Source: Streptomyces platensis
Lineage (GTDB): Bacteria; Actinomycetota; Actinomycetes; Streptomycetales; Streptomycetaceae
Assembly: GCF_008704855.1 (NCBI RefSeq)
Contig: NZ_CP023691.1
Coordinates: 3,038,001-3,102,000, forward strand
Direction of reading: 5' to 3'
DNA: 64,000 nucleotides
Numbering within the stretch: position 1 is the first letter of the stretch; each line of letters starts with the position of its first letter. Below are positions 37,083-46,367 of the stretch, piece after piece. The notes under the pieces are model-generated. The model did not search any database, was not told the DNA's origin, and saw nothing but the letters and a program-made list of their open reading frames with translations. Position numbers and translations under genes: made by a program.

Positions 37083-37727
37083 TCAGTCGAAAATCGGTCC
37101 CTGCGTCCGGGTCCGCTTGATCTCGTAGAAGCCGGGGATGGACGCGACCATCAGCGTCCCGTCCCACAGCTTGGCGGCCTCCTCGCCCTTGGGTGCCGGG
37201 GTGACGACCGGGCCGAAGAACGCGATCTGCTCGCCGTCATGACCGGGGACGGCGATGACGGGCGTGCCGACCTCCTGGCCGACCAGGTCGATGCCTTCCT
37301 TGTGGGAGGCGCGCAGCTGCGCGTCATATGTGTCCTTGTCGGCGTACTCGATCAGGTCGGCGGGCAGGCCGGCGTCCTCCAGGGCGGCGGCGATGCTCTC
37401 GGGGTTCACGCCGAGGCCCTCATTGTGGAAGCGGGTGCCGAGCGCGGTGTAGAGCTTGCCGACCGCCTCGTCACCGTGCAGCTGCTGCGCGGCGATCACC
37501 ACGCGGACCGGGCCCCAGGCCTTGCCGCCGGGGCGCATGTTCTCCCGGTACTCCTCCGGAAGCTGGTCAAGCTTGTCCTCATTCAGCACCGCCAGGCTCA
37601 TCACATGCCAGCGCACCTCGACCGGGCGCACCTTCTCCACCTCCAGCATCCAGCGGGAGGTCATCCACGCCCACGGGCACAGCGGGTCGAACCAGAAGTC
37701 TGCGGGGGTCTTCGCGGTCTCGGACAC
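37083..37727 (-). CDS. DsbA-like mycothiol-dependent nitroreductase (Rv2466c type)
   Basis: 214 residues from GTG 37727 (AGAGGAGA ahead). The thioredoxin-fold active site is CPWAW at residues 17-21, the Cys-Pro-Trp motif of the mycobacterial Rv2466c family, which uses mycothiol or mycoredoxin to reduce nitro compounds and repair oxidised thiols. GTPVIAVPG near residue 155 carries the conserved cis-proline. An alpha-helical insertion (PEEYRENMRPGGKAW...) lies between. The gene converges on sodF and diverges from pepN; an oxidative-stress link is plausible but not shown. Confidence 0.88.
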   Translation of the reverse strand: MSETAKTPADFWFDPLCPWAWMTSRWMLEVEKVRPVEVRWHVMSLAVLNEDKLDQLPEEYRENMRPGGKAWGPVRVVIAAQQLHGDEAVGKLYTALGTRFHNEGLGVNPESIAAALEDAGLPADLIEYADKDTYDAQLRASHKEGIDLVGQEVGTPVIAVPGHDGEQIAFFGPVVTPAPKGEEAAKLWDGTLMVASIPGFYEIKRTRTQGPIFD

Positions 37728-37851
37728 GGGGTCTCCTCTTCACGGCTGTGCACGTCGGTCGGCGGTGTTATTCCTGGACGGTTCAACCAAGGGAGGGCGT
37801 GCCATGATTCCCCGTGTTCGATATTCGAGACGAGGACGAAGGAGTCACGTC

Positions 37852-40440
37852 GTGCCAGGTGAGAATCTGTCCCGGGACGAAGCACGTGAGCGGGGCCGGC
37901 TGCTCAGCGTCGACGCCTACGACGTGGCGCTGGATGTCCGCTCAGCGGTCGCCGGTGACGCGTCGGCCGCGACCTTCCGCTCCCGTACGACGCTCCGCTT
38001 CCGCTGCGCCGAGCCCGGCGCCTCGACCTTCGCGGACCTGCTGGCACCCTCGGTCACCTCGGTCACCCTCAACGGCCGGGAGCTGGACCCCCGGACGGTG
38101 TTCGACGGCACCCGGATCACGCTGGACGGGCTGGCCGCCGAGAACACCCTCGTCGTCGACGCCCAGTGCGCCTACAGCCGGACCGGTGAGGGCCTGCACC
38201 GCTTCGTGGACCCCGAGGACGGAGAGGTCTACCTCTACACGCAGTACGAACCGGCCGACTCCCGCCGGGTCTTCGCCAACTTCGAACAGCCCGATCTGAA
38301 GGCCCCGTTCACCTTCGAGGTGACCGCGCCCGAGGGCTGGGTGGTGGTCAGCAACGGCGTGCAGGAGGGCGAGGCCGAGGGCGGCCGGCACCGTTTCGCG
38401 ACGACCGAGCCGATCTCGACGTACATCACCGCCGTGGTCGCCGGCCCGTACCACTTCGTCTCCGACACCTACCGCCGCACCTTCGAGGACGGCAGCGAGC
38501 TGGAGATCCCGCTGGGCGCGCTGTGCCGCAAGGGGCTGGCGAAGCACTTCGACGCGGACGACGTCTTCACCGTCACCAAGCAGGGCCTGGACTTCTTCCA
38601 CGATCACTTCGACTTCCCGTACCCGTTCGGGAAGTACGACAGCGCCTTCGTCCCGGAGTACAACCTCGGGGCGATGGAGAACCCGGGCTGTGTCACCTTC
38701 CGCGAGGAGTTCATCTTCCGCGGCAAGGTGACCGAGGCGTCCTACGAGCGCCGGGCCAACGTCATCCTGCACGAGATGGCGCACATGTGGTTCGGCGACC
38801 TGGTCACCATGGAGTGGTGGGACGACCTGTGGCTCAAGGAGTCCTACGCGGACTTCATGGGCGCCTTCGCGCTGGCGGAGGCGACGCGCTTCCGGGACAG
38901 CTGGATCACCTTCGCCAACCGCCGCAAGTCCTGGGCCTACCGCGCCGACCAGCTGCCGTCCACCCACCCGGTCACCGCCGACATCCGTGACCTGGAGGAC
39001 GCCAAGCTCAACTTCGACGGCATCACCTACGCCAAGGGCGCCGCGGTCCTCAAGCAGCTGGTGGCGTACGTGGGGCAGGACGCGTTCCTGGAGGGCGCCC
39101 GGCGCTACTTCAAGCGGCACGCCTACGGCAACACCCGGCTGACGGATCTGCTGACGGTCCTGGAGGAGACGTCCGGACGGGACCTGGCGAGCTGGTCGCG
39201 TGCCTGGCTGGAGACCGCCGGCGTCAACTCCCTCACCCCGCAGGTCACTTATGACGCCCAGGACCGGATCACCGAGCTGAGCATCCTCCAGGAGGCCGCC
39301 GAGGAGCGGCCGGAGCTGCGGCCGCACCGGGTCGCGGTGGGGCTCTACCGGCGCCAGGGCACCGACCCGGCGCTGGTGCGCTACGCCCGCGCGGAGGTGG
39401 ATGTCTCCGGGCCGCGGACGGCCGTGCCGGAGCTGGCCGGGGCCGAGCGGCCCGAGCTGATCCTGGTCAACGACGACGATCTGACGTACTGCAAGGTCCG
39501 TTTCGACGAGGGGTCGCTGGCCACCCTGCGGGCCCGGCTCGGCGACCTGGCCGACCCGATGGCGCGGGCGCTGTGCTGGGCCGCGCTGTGGGGGCTGACC
39601 CGGGACGGGCTGATGCCGGCCCGCGACTACCTCGGCCTGGTGCGGCGGTTCGCCGGCCAGGAGACCGACATCGGCGTGCTCCAGTCGCTGCACGGGCAGG
39701 CCCAGACGGCGCTGGAGTACTACTCCGCGCCGGACCGCCGGGAGCCCGCCGCGCGCGAGCTGGCCGAGGGCGCACTGCACGAGCTGCGGCTGGCGGAGCC
39801 CGGCAGCGGCCATCAGCTCACCTGGGCCCGGCACTTCGCCGCCCTCGCCACCACCCCCGCCGATCTCCAGCTGCTCCAGGGCCTGCTGGACGGTACGGCG
39901 AAGATCGACGGCCTGGACGTGGACCAGGAGCTGCGCTGGACCCTGCTGGAGCCGCTGGCCGCCCACGGCGTCGCGGACGAGGCGGCGCTCGCCGCCGAAC
40001 TGGCCCGGGACGACACCGCGTCCGGCAAGCGCCACCAGGTGCGCTGTCTGGCCGCCCGCCCCTCGGCCGGGGTCAAGGCGCAGGTGTGGGCGGACGTGGT
40101 GGACTCCGACGCGCTCTCCAACGCCCTGGTGGAGGCGTCGATCGCCGGGTTCGCGCAGCCGGGACAGCGGGAACTGCTGGCCCCGTACGCCCCGCGCTAC
40201 TTCGCGGAGATCGAGCGGGTGTGGCGGGAGCGGTCCATCGAGATCGCGATGGATGTGGTGCGCGGGCTCTTCCCGGCCTCGCTGGTGGAGCCGTCCACAC
40301 TGGAGGCGGCGGACCGCTGGCTGGCGGAGCACGCGCAGGCGGCGCCGGCGCTGCGCCGGCTGGTGCTGGAGGAGCGGGACGATCTGGCCCGGGCGCTGCG
40401 GGCACAGGCTTGTGACGAGGCGGCCGGGGGGCGGCCGTAA
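37852..40440 (+). CDS. pepN: Aminopeptidase N, M1 family, copy 1
   Basis: 862 residues from GTG 37852 (VPGENLSRDEARERGRLLSV), GAAGGAG 8 bases ahead; upstream open frame is unrelated sequence. The M1 exopeptidase motif GAMEN lies near residue 274, the zinc site HEMAHMWFGDLVTMEWWDD near 306, and the third ligand Glu about 18 residues on (LKESYADF). The C-terminal ERAP1-like helical domain fills residues ~540-860. It removes N-terminal amino acids from peptides in the cytoplasm. A second homologue lies at 46368, with the same start context. Confidence 0.94.
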   Translation: MPGENLSRDEARERGRLLSVDAYDVALDVRSAVAGDASAATFRSRTTLRFRCAEPGASTFADLLAPSVTSVTLNGRELDPRTVFDGTRITLDGLAAENTLVVDAQCAYSRTGEGLHRFVDPEDGEVYLYTQYEPADSRRVFANFEQPDLKAPFTFEVTAPEGWVVVSNGVQEGEAEGGRHRFATTEPISTYITAVVAGPYHFVSDTYRRTFEDGSELEIPLGALCRKGLAKHFDADDVFTVTKQGLDFFHDHFDFPYPFGKYDSAFVPEYNLGAMENPGCVTFREEFIFRGKVTEASYERRANVILHEMAHMWFGDLVTMEWWDDLWLKESYADFMGAFALAEATRFRDSWITFANRRKSWAYRADQLPSTHPVTADIRDLEDAKLNFDGITYAKGAAVLKQLVAYVGQDAFLEGARRYFKRHAYGNTRLTDLLTVLEETSGRDLASWSRAWLETAGVNSLTPQVTYDAQDRITELSILQEAAEERPELRPHRVAVGLYRRQGTDPALVRYARAEVDVSGPRTAVPELAGAERPELILVNDDDLTYCKVRFDEGSLATLRARLGDLADPMARALCWAALWGLTRDGLMPARDYLGLVRRFAGQETDIGVLQSLHGQAQTALEYYSAPDRREPAARELAEGALHELRLAEPGSGHQLTWARHFAALATTPADLQLLQGLLDGTAKIDGLDVDQELRWTLLEPLAAHGVADEAALAAELARDDTASGKRHQVRCLAARPSAGVKAQVWADVVDSDALSNALVEASIAGFAQPGQRELLAPYAPRYFAEIERVWRERSIEIAMDVVRGLFPASLVEPSTLEAADRWLAEHAQAAPALRRLVLEERDDLARALRAQACDEAAGGRP

Positions 40441-40564
40441 CCCCCGTGCCGACCAGCCTCATTCGGCAGTCGAACGCCCGTACTTTAGTACAGGGTTGTC
40501 CGGTTTGTGGTACGGGCGTGTAACAGCGGTTAGGGGGCGGAGCGGGGACGGGAATCGACCCGTC

Positions 40565-41587
40565 ATGAACCACGACACCCCGCTCTCCCCCCTCCCCCTC
40601 CAGCACCTGACCGCCTCCCGCTGCCGGGTGATGACCACCCGTCAGCTGCGCGAGCACGGCATCCCCGCGGCGGAGACCACCGAACGCTGCCGCCCCGGCG
40701 GCGGCTGGCAGCAGGTGCTCCCGGGCATCTATCTGCTGCACCCGGGACCGCCCACCAGCGAGGAGCGGCTGCACGCGGTCCTGCTGTACGCCAGTCACCG
40801 GGGGCCGGGCGTCCCCCGGCAAACCGGCCCGTCGGGGGACGCCCCGGAGGCGATGATCACGGGCCTGGCGGCGCTGGCCCTGCACGGCTTCACCGAGGCG
40901 CCCCCGCTGCTCGCCCTGAACCGCATCGAGGTGCTGGTCTCCCGCACCCGGCGGCTGCGCTCGACCGGCTTCGCGCGGATCCTGCGGGCGGTGGAACTGC
41001 CCGTCCCCCAGGACCGCACCGGGGTGCCGGTCGCGCCGGTGCCGCGGGCGCTGGCCGATGCGATCGGCACGCTCACCGACGCCGCGACGGTGCGCCGGCT
41101 GCTGACCGAGGCGGTACGCGGCGGCCACTGCGAGGCGAGCGCGGTGGTGCGGGAGCTGAGCCGGGCCCGGCTGCTGACCCGGCCGCATGTGGTCGACGCG
41201 GTGGACACCCTGCTGGCCGAGGGTCGGGCGCTGGCCGAGCAGCAGCTGTACGCCATGGTGCGTGCGCACGGGCTGCCCGACCCGCTGTGGAACGTCGATC
41301 TGCGGCTGCCGGGCGGGCCGCAGCTGGGCGGTGTGGACGCCTTCTGGCCGGAGCACTCGGTGGCCCTGGAGATCGACACCCGGGCGCCGCGCGCCGAGGA
41401 GGACCCGCTGCACTCCCCGTTCTTCCAGAAGCGCGAGCATCTGGAGCGGCTGGGCATCACCGTGGTCCGCTGTCTGCCCCGCACCCTGCGGCAGTCCCCG
41501 GAGCAGCAGGCCGCGGTGGTCCGTACGGCCCTGATGGCCGCCGGGGACCGGGAGCCGGGTGCGTATGTGGTGGTGCTGCCGCGCTAG
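40565..41587 (+). CDS. AbiEi-like HTH plus DUF559-type nuclease-fold protein, orphan
   Basis: 340 residues from ATG 40565; no strong Shine-Dalgarno site, and the frame is open further upstream over the pepN end. The N-terminus (VMTTRQLREHGIPAAETTERC) resembles the winged helix of AbiEi-type antitoxins, followed by LLPGIYLL-like sequence (VLPGIYLLHPG). The C-terminus (VDAFWPEHSVALEIDTRA, then FFQKREHLERLGITVVRCLPRTL) looks like the DUF559/Vsr endonuclease-like fold, with the acidic residues of a D...ExD site. No toxin partner follows: the next gene converges 4 bases away. Function unknown. Confidence 0.65.
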   Translation: MNHDTPLSPLPLQHLTASRCRVMTTRQLREHGIPAAETTERCRPGGGWQQVLPGIYLLHPGPPTSEERLHAVLLYASHRGPGVPRQTGPSGDAPEAMITGLAALALHGFTEAPPLLALNRIEVLVSRTRRLRSTGFARILRAVELPVPQDRTGVPVAPVPRALADAIGTLTDAATVRRLLTEAVRGGHCEASAVVRELSRARLLTRPHVVDAVDTLLAEGRALAEQQLYAMVRAHGLPDPLWNVDLRLPGGPQLGGVDAFWPEHSVALEIDTRAPRAEEDPLHSPFFQKREHLERLGITVVRCLPRTLRQSPEQQAAVVRTALMAAGDREPGAYVVVLPR

Positions 41588-41591
41588 CCCG

Positions 41592-43328
41592 TCAGCGCTT
41601 GAGCAGCAGCTCGACGTTGCGGTCCCCGGCCGTGCCCGCCAGGTCCGTACGGGCCTGGGGCGCGTTGAAGGACAGCTCGCGGTAGAGCGCGGCCAGGCCG
41701 GTCTGCGAGAGGTCGGAGAAGTCCGTGCGGTGCGGGGCGGCCGACTCGATCAGGGTGGTGAACAGCGACAGCGTGCCGTCGTGGTTGTCCACCAGCTCGA
41801 TGACCCGCGCCAGTTGCGGGAAGTCGATGTGCGAGGCGGTGGAGATCTCCCAGAAGCCGTCGTGCGCGATGATCTCGTTCTTGTGGCTGTGGCCGTTGAT
41901 CCAGCCGACGACGCCGGGGTGCGCGGCCAGCACCTCGACCAGCTCCGCTCCGGTGTGCCGCTTCTCCTGCGGCCGGGCCGGGTCGGGGCGGGTGTTGTTC
42001 ATCGTCTTGCTGGTGTGGTGGCTGAAGACCAGCACATGGGCCTTCTCGCCCTTCTCGTTGTCCTTGAGGGTCCGCTCCAGCCAGCGCAGCTGGGCGTCGC
42101 CCACCGAGCCGGTGTAGTGGCCGCCGGGGTCGGTGGTGTCCAGGCTGATGCCGAGGACGTCGTCGGAGATCCGGAAGCTGTAGTAGAGGCGGTTCCCGTC
42201 GAGGTGTGCGGCGGTGTAGCCGTGGCCGTGCGGGCCGGGGCCGGTGTGCGCCGGGTCCAGGTGGGCGCGCAGGTATTCGGTCCGGGTGAAGGGCGCGCGC
42301 CGCTCATCGGGGGTGACCGTCCGGGCCTGCTTGGCGTGTGACGTCAGCAGCCGCTTGAAGTCCTCACCCTTGGGGTCGAGGCCTTCCTTGACCGCTTTCC
42401 ACACCTTCGCCGCCTCGGCGGCGGGCAGCGTCTCCAGCTTGCGCTCGCCGGTGGCGATCTGCGTCCAGAAGGGGTCACCGGGCGCGTAGCAGCCGCCGGG
42501 CAGCGAGTCATGGTTGCCGACCGTGGAGTACCAGGGCAGCCGCAGGCCGGGGCTGTGGACGGTCCGGATCGCCGCCTCCAGGAACCCGTCCAGCCGCGGG
42601 AAGCCCAGCTTCTTGTCGGCGTCGCGGACCGCGCTGTCCGGCTGCCAGTACAGCTTGAGCCCGCTGTCCTGGACGCCCTCGTAGCGGCGCCGGTCGCCGG
42701 AGTTGGGGGTGATCTTTCCGCCGCTCATCGCGGTCAGGTACCACTCCAGCTCCAGCTTGGAGTTGTTGTCGGTGTTGTCGCCGGTGGTCATCACGAAGGA
42801 CAGCGGGGCGCCGGTGGCGGGCCCGCCGGGCAGCGCGTTGACCCGCTCGATCAGCGAGACGACCCCGGCCACGGACAGCGCCTCCTGCGGCCGCCAGGCG
42901 CTGGCGGTCTCGGCGCGCAGGTACTCGTAGCGCAGCGGGCTCTGCACATCGACCAGGTGCAGGTCGGTGAACTGCACGAACGAGGCCAGCGCGGTCCGCC
43001 GGCCGTCCCGCCCGCCGTGTGCGGTGCCCAGCTCGCTGCGAACCACCCGGTTCCAGGCGGGGCCGTCGCCGAGCCGGCGGTAGCCTCCGCTGCCGCGCGG
43101 CGCGGACACGCTGGCGAGGGTGGTGCCCCGGGTATAGGGGACGCGGGGGACGGCGGGCGCCTCGACCGGTACGGGCGCGGCCGGGGCCGGGCCGGGGCTG
43201 ACGGTGGCGGCCTGCGCCGCCCGTTCCGGGCCGAAGGCGAGCCCGAGTCCGGTGGCGGCACCGACGGCTCCGGTGGCGGCGAGGAACGTACGGCGGTCGA
43301 GAGTGGCGGCGGACCGTATACGGGACAT
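41592..43328 (-). CDS. Tat-exported metallophosphoesterase (TIGR03767-like)
   Basis: 578 residues from ATG 43328, chosen for GGGGAG 8 bases ahead; ATG 43355 is also in frame. A twin-arginine signal (TLDRRTFLAATGAVGAATG) ends near AAQAA. The calcineurin-like metal sites are visible: QFTDLHLVD (~residue 115), TTGDNTDNN (~180), GNHD (~270) in TVGNHDSLPGG, SHHTSKT and GWINGHSHKNE (~430-470). It hydrolyses phosphoester bonds outside the cell; substrate unknown. Tat export fits a folded metalloenzyme. It diverges from the TetR gene 478 bases away. Confidence 0.9.
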   Translation of the reverse strand: MSRIRSAATLDRRTFLAATGAVGAATGLGLAFGPERAAQAATVSPGPAPAAPVPVEAPAVPRVPYTRGTTLASVSAPRGSGGYRRLGDGPAWNRVVRSELGTAHGGRDGRRTALASFVQFTDLHLVDVQSPLRYEYLRAETASAWRPQEALSVAGVVSLIERVNALPGGPATGAPLSFVMTTGDNTDNNSKLELEWYLTAMSGGKITPNSGDRRRYEGVQDSGLKLYWQPDSAVRDADKKLGFPRLDGFLEAAIRTVHSPGLRLPWYSTVGNHDSLPGGCYAPGDPFWTQIATGERKLETLPAAEAAKVWKAVKEGLDPKGEDFKRLLTSHAKQARTVTPDERRAPFTRTEYLRAHLDPAHTGPGPHGHGYTAAHLDGNRLYYSFRISDDVLGISLDTTDPGGHYTGSVGDAQLRWLERTLKDNEKGEKAHVLVFSHHTSKTMNNTRPDPARPQEKRHTGAELVEVLAAHPGVVGWINGHSHKNEIIAHDGFWEISTASHIDFPQLARVIELVDNHDGTLSLFTTLIESAAPHRTDFSDLSQTGLAALYRELSFNAPQARTDLAGTAGDRNVELLLKR

Positions 43329-43707
43329 ACGCGGGCTCCCCGGGTGCGAACGCAAAGGCGGCCGGGCAGCACAACTGCCCTGTCACCTTGGATGGTTGGC
43401 ACCGGGAGTGACCGGTACGTGAACGCCACCGCAACGCGGAGAACCCATCACCGGACAGGGATCTCCGCGTCACCGGACGGCCACTGGGCGCTGTGCCGGG
43501 CGGCGAGAGCCGGTCACCGGACGTTCATCCGGCGGACGGACGGGCCCGGGCGCGACCGGGACGTCCCGCCCGGCTCGCGGCGCCCCCCGCCCCCGCAGCT
43601 CCTTGCGATCCCGCTCCCGGTCCGCGATCCGCCCGGTGTGATCACTTCGTTCCGCCCTCACTGCCCCCTTCGGGCAGGCGCCGCCTCCGACGCCCGCGCC
43701 ATCTTGA

Positions 43708-43746
43708 GAATACGGTCGTATCCAGAAAAGGAATACACCCGTATCC
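43708..43746. promoter_or_regulatory. Tandem operator before the TetR gene
   Basis: Two copies of GAATAC-N3-CGTATCC, GAATACGGTCGTATCC at 43708-43723 and GAATACACCCGTATCC at 43731-43746. Each is a near-palindrome (ATAC-N4-GTAT) and the copies are 23 bases apart, on about the same DNA face. They lie 61-99 bases before the tetR start in the otherwise empty 478-base gap, so autoregulation is the likely role. Confidence 0.7.
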
Positions 43747-43793
43747 TGAAGGTGCACGCACACAACGTGCGCCCGCCGGACCGGCGGGAGTGA

Positions 43794-45581
<1,788 letters not shown>

Positions 45582-45596
45582 CCGCAGCACCGCACG

Positions 45597-45639
45597 ACGG
45601 CGGGTGCCCGTACGGAGTCTCCGTACGGGCACCCGCCGT
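45597..45639. terminator. Bidirectional terminator between asd and the DUF1203 gene
   Basis: Perfect 20-bp stem, ACGGCGGGTGCCCGTACGGA (45597-45616) and its complement at 45620-45639, 3-base loop. It sits 16 bases after asd and 9 bases after the opposing stop. Confidence 0.9.
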
Positions 45640-45647
45640 TTCCGGTG

Positions 45648-46169
45648 TCAGGGCCGCCGGACCTCGAACTGGAAGCAGCCGTACTCCACGGCCCGGACGT
45701 GCACCAGTGCCGTCTCCGGGTCCGCGAACGCCTCCCCGAGGGCGGCGTCGAACGCGGCCCCGGCCTCCCCGGGAACCTCCAGGTACCGGCCGCCGGTGAT
45801 CTGCCCCCGGGCGTTGTAGCGGCGCAGCACCCGCAGCGCGCCCGCCCGCACGGCCGGATACCGGCCGGCCGCGGCGTCCGGCCCGCCGCACGGTTCGGCG
45901 TGCACGAACACCGGGCCCTGCTCGTCATACGCCCCGGGCGCCGCCCCGGTCGCGGCCGCCCAGCGGCGCAGCGGCGCGTACGAGACCAGGGCGATCCGCT
46001 CGCCGGGCCGGGCGTCGCGCAGACAGCAGCGCAGCAGCGACCCGACGGCGTCCTGCGGCACCCCGTCCTCGCGGGCGGTGAACGGCTCGGCGGGCCGGCC
46101 GGCGTCGTCGGTCGTGCAGAGCTCCTTGTGGGCGGCGGGAGGGAGGGGAAGTGCGGTGTAGGTCGTCAT
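45648..46169 (-). CDS. DUF1203 family protein
   Basis: 173 residues from ATG 46169 (MTTYTALPLPPAAHKELCTT). Family features: CRCCLRDA-like LLRCCLRDARPGERIALVSY, GPVFVHAEPC (residues ~85-95), and AVEYGCFQFEVRRP at the end. Several cysteines (CC, C, C) are conserved in the family, but the activity is unknown. It diverges from pepN copy 2 across a 198-base promoter gap. Confidence 0.85.
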   Translation of the reverse strand: MTTYTALPLPPAAHKELCTTDDAGRPAEPFTAREDGVPQDAVGSLLRCCLRDARPGERIALVSYAPLRRWAAATGAAPGAYDEQGPVFVHAEPCGGPDAAAGRYPAVRAGALRVLRRYNARGQITGGRYLEVPGEAGAAFDAALGEAFADPETALVHVRAVEYGCFQFEVRRP

Positions 46170-46367
46170 GGGACCAGCGTCGTCCGCGCCGCGGGCGTGC
46201 GCTGGCGGGAATCGGACGCGGTGATCGGCGCGTGCCCCGGAGCGCCCGGGAACCGGCCGCGGCACGGCTGCTGCGCACTCCTTCGATCACCACCCCGCGG
46301 GGGCCGGACCACGTGGAAGGATGGCCGAAGAGTTCGATGTGATGCCCCATACGAAGGAGATGGCCCG

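Noticed and set aside
40565..41587. A complete AbiE toxin-antitoxin system
   Set aside because: No AbiEii nucleotidyltransferase gene is present; the next gene is a phosphoesterase on the other strand.
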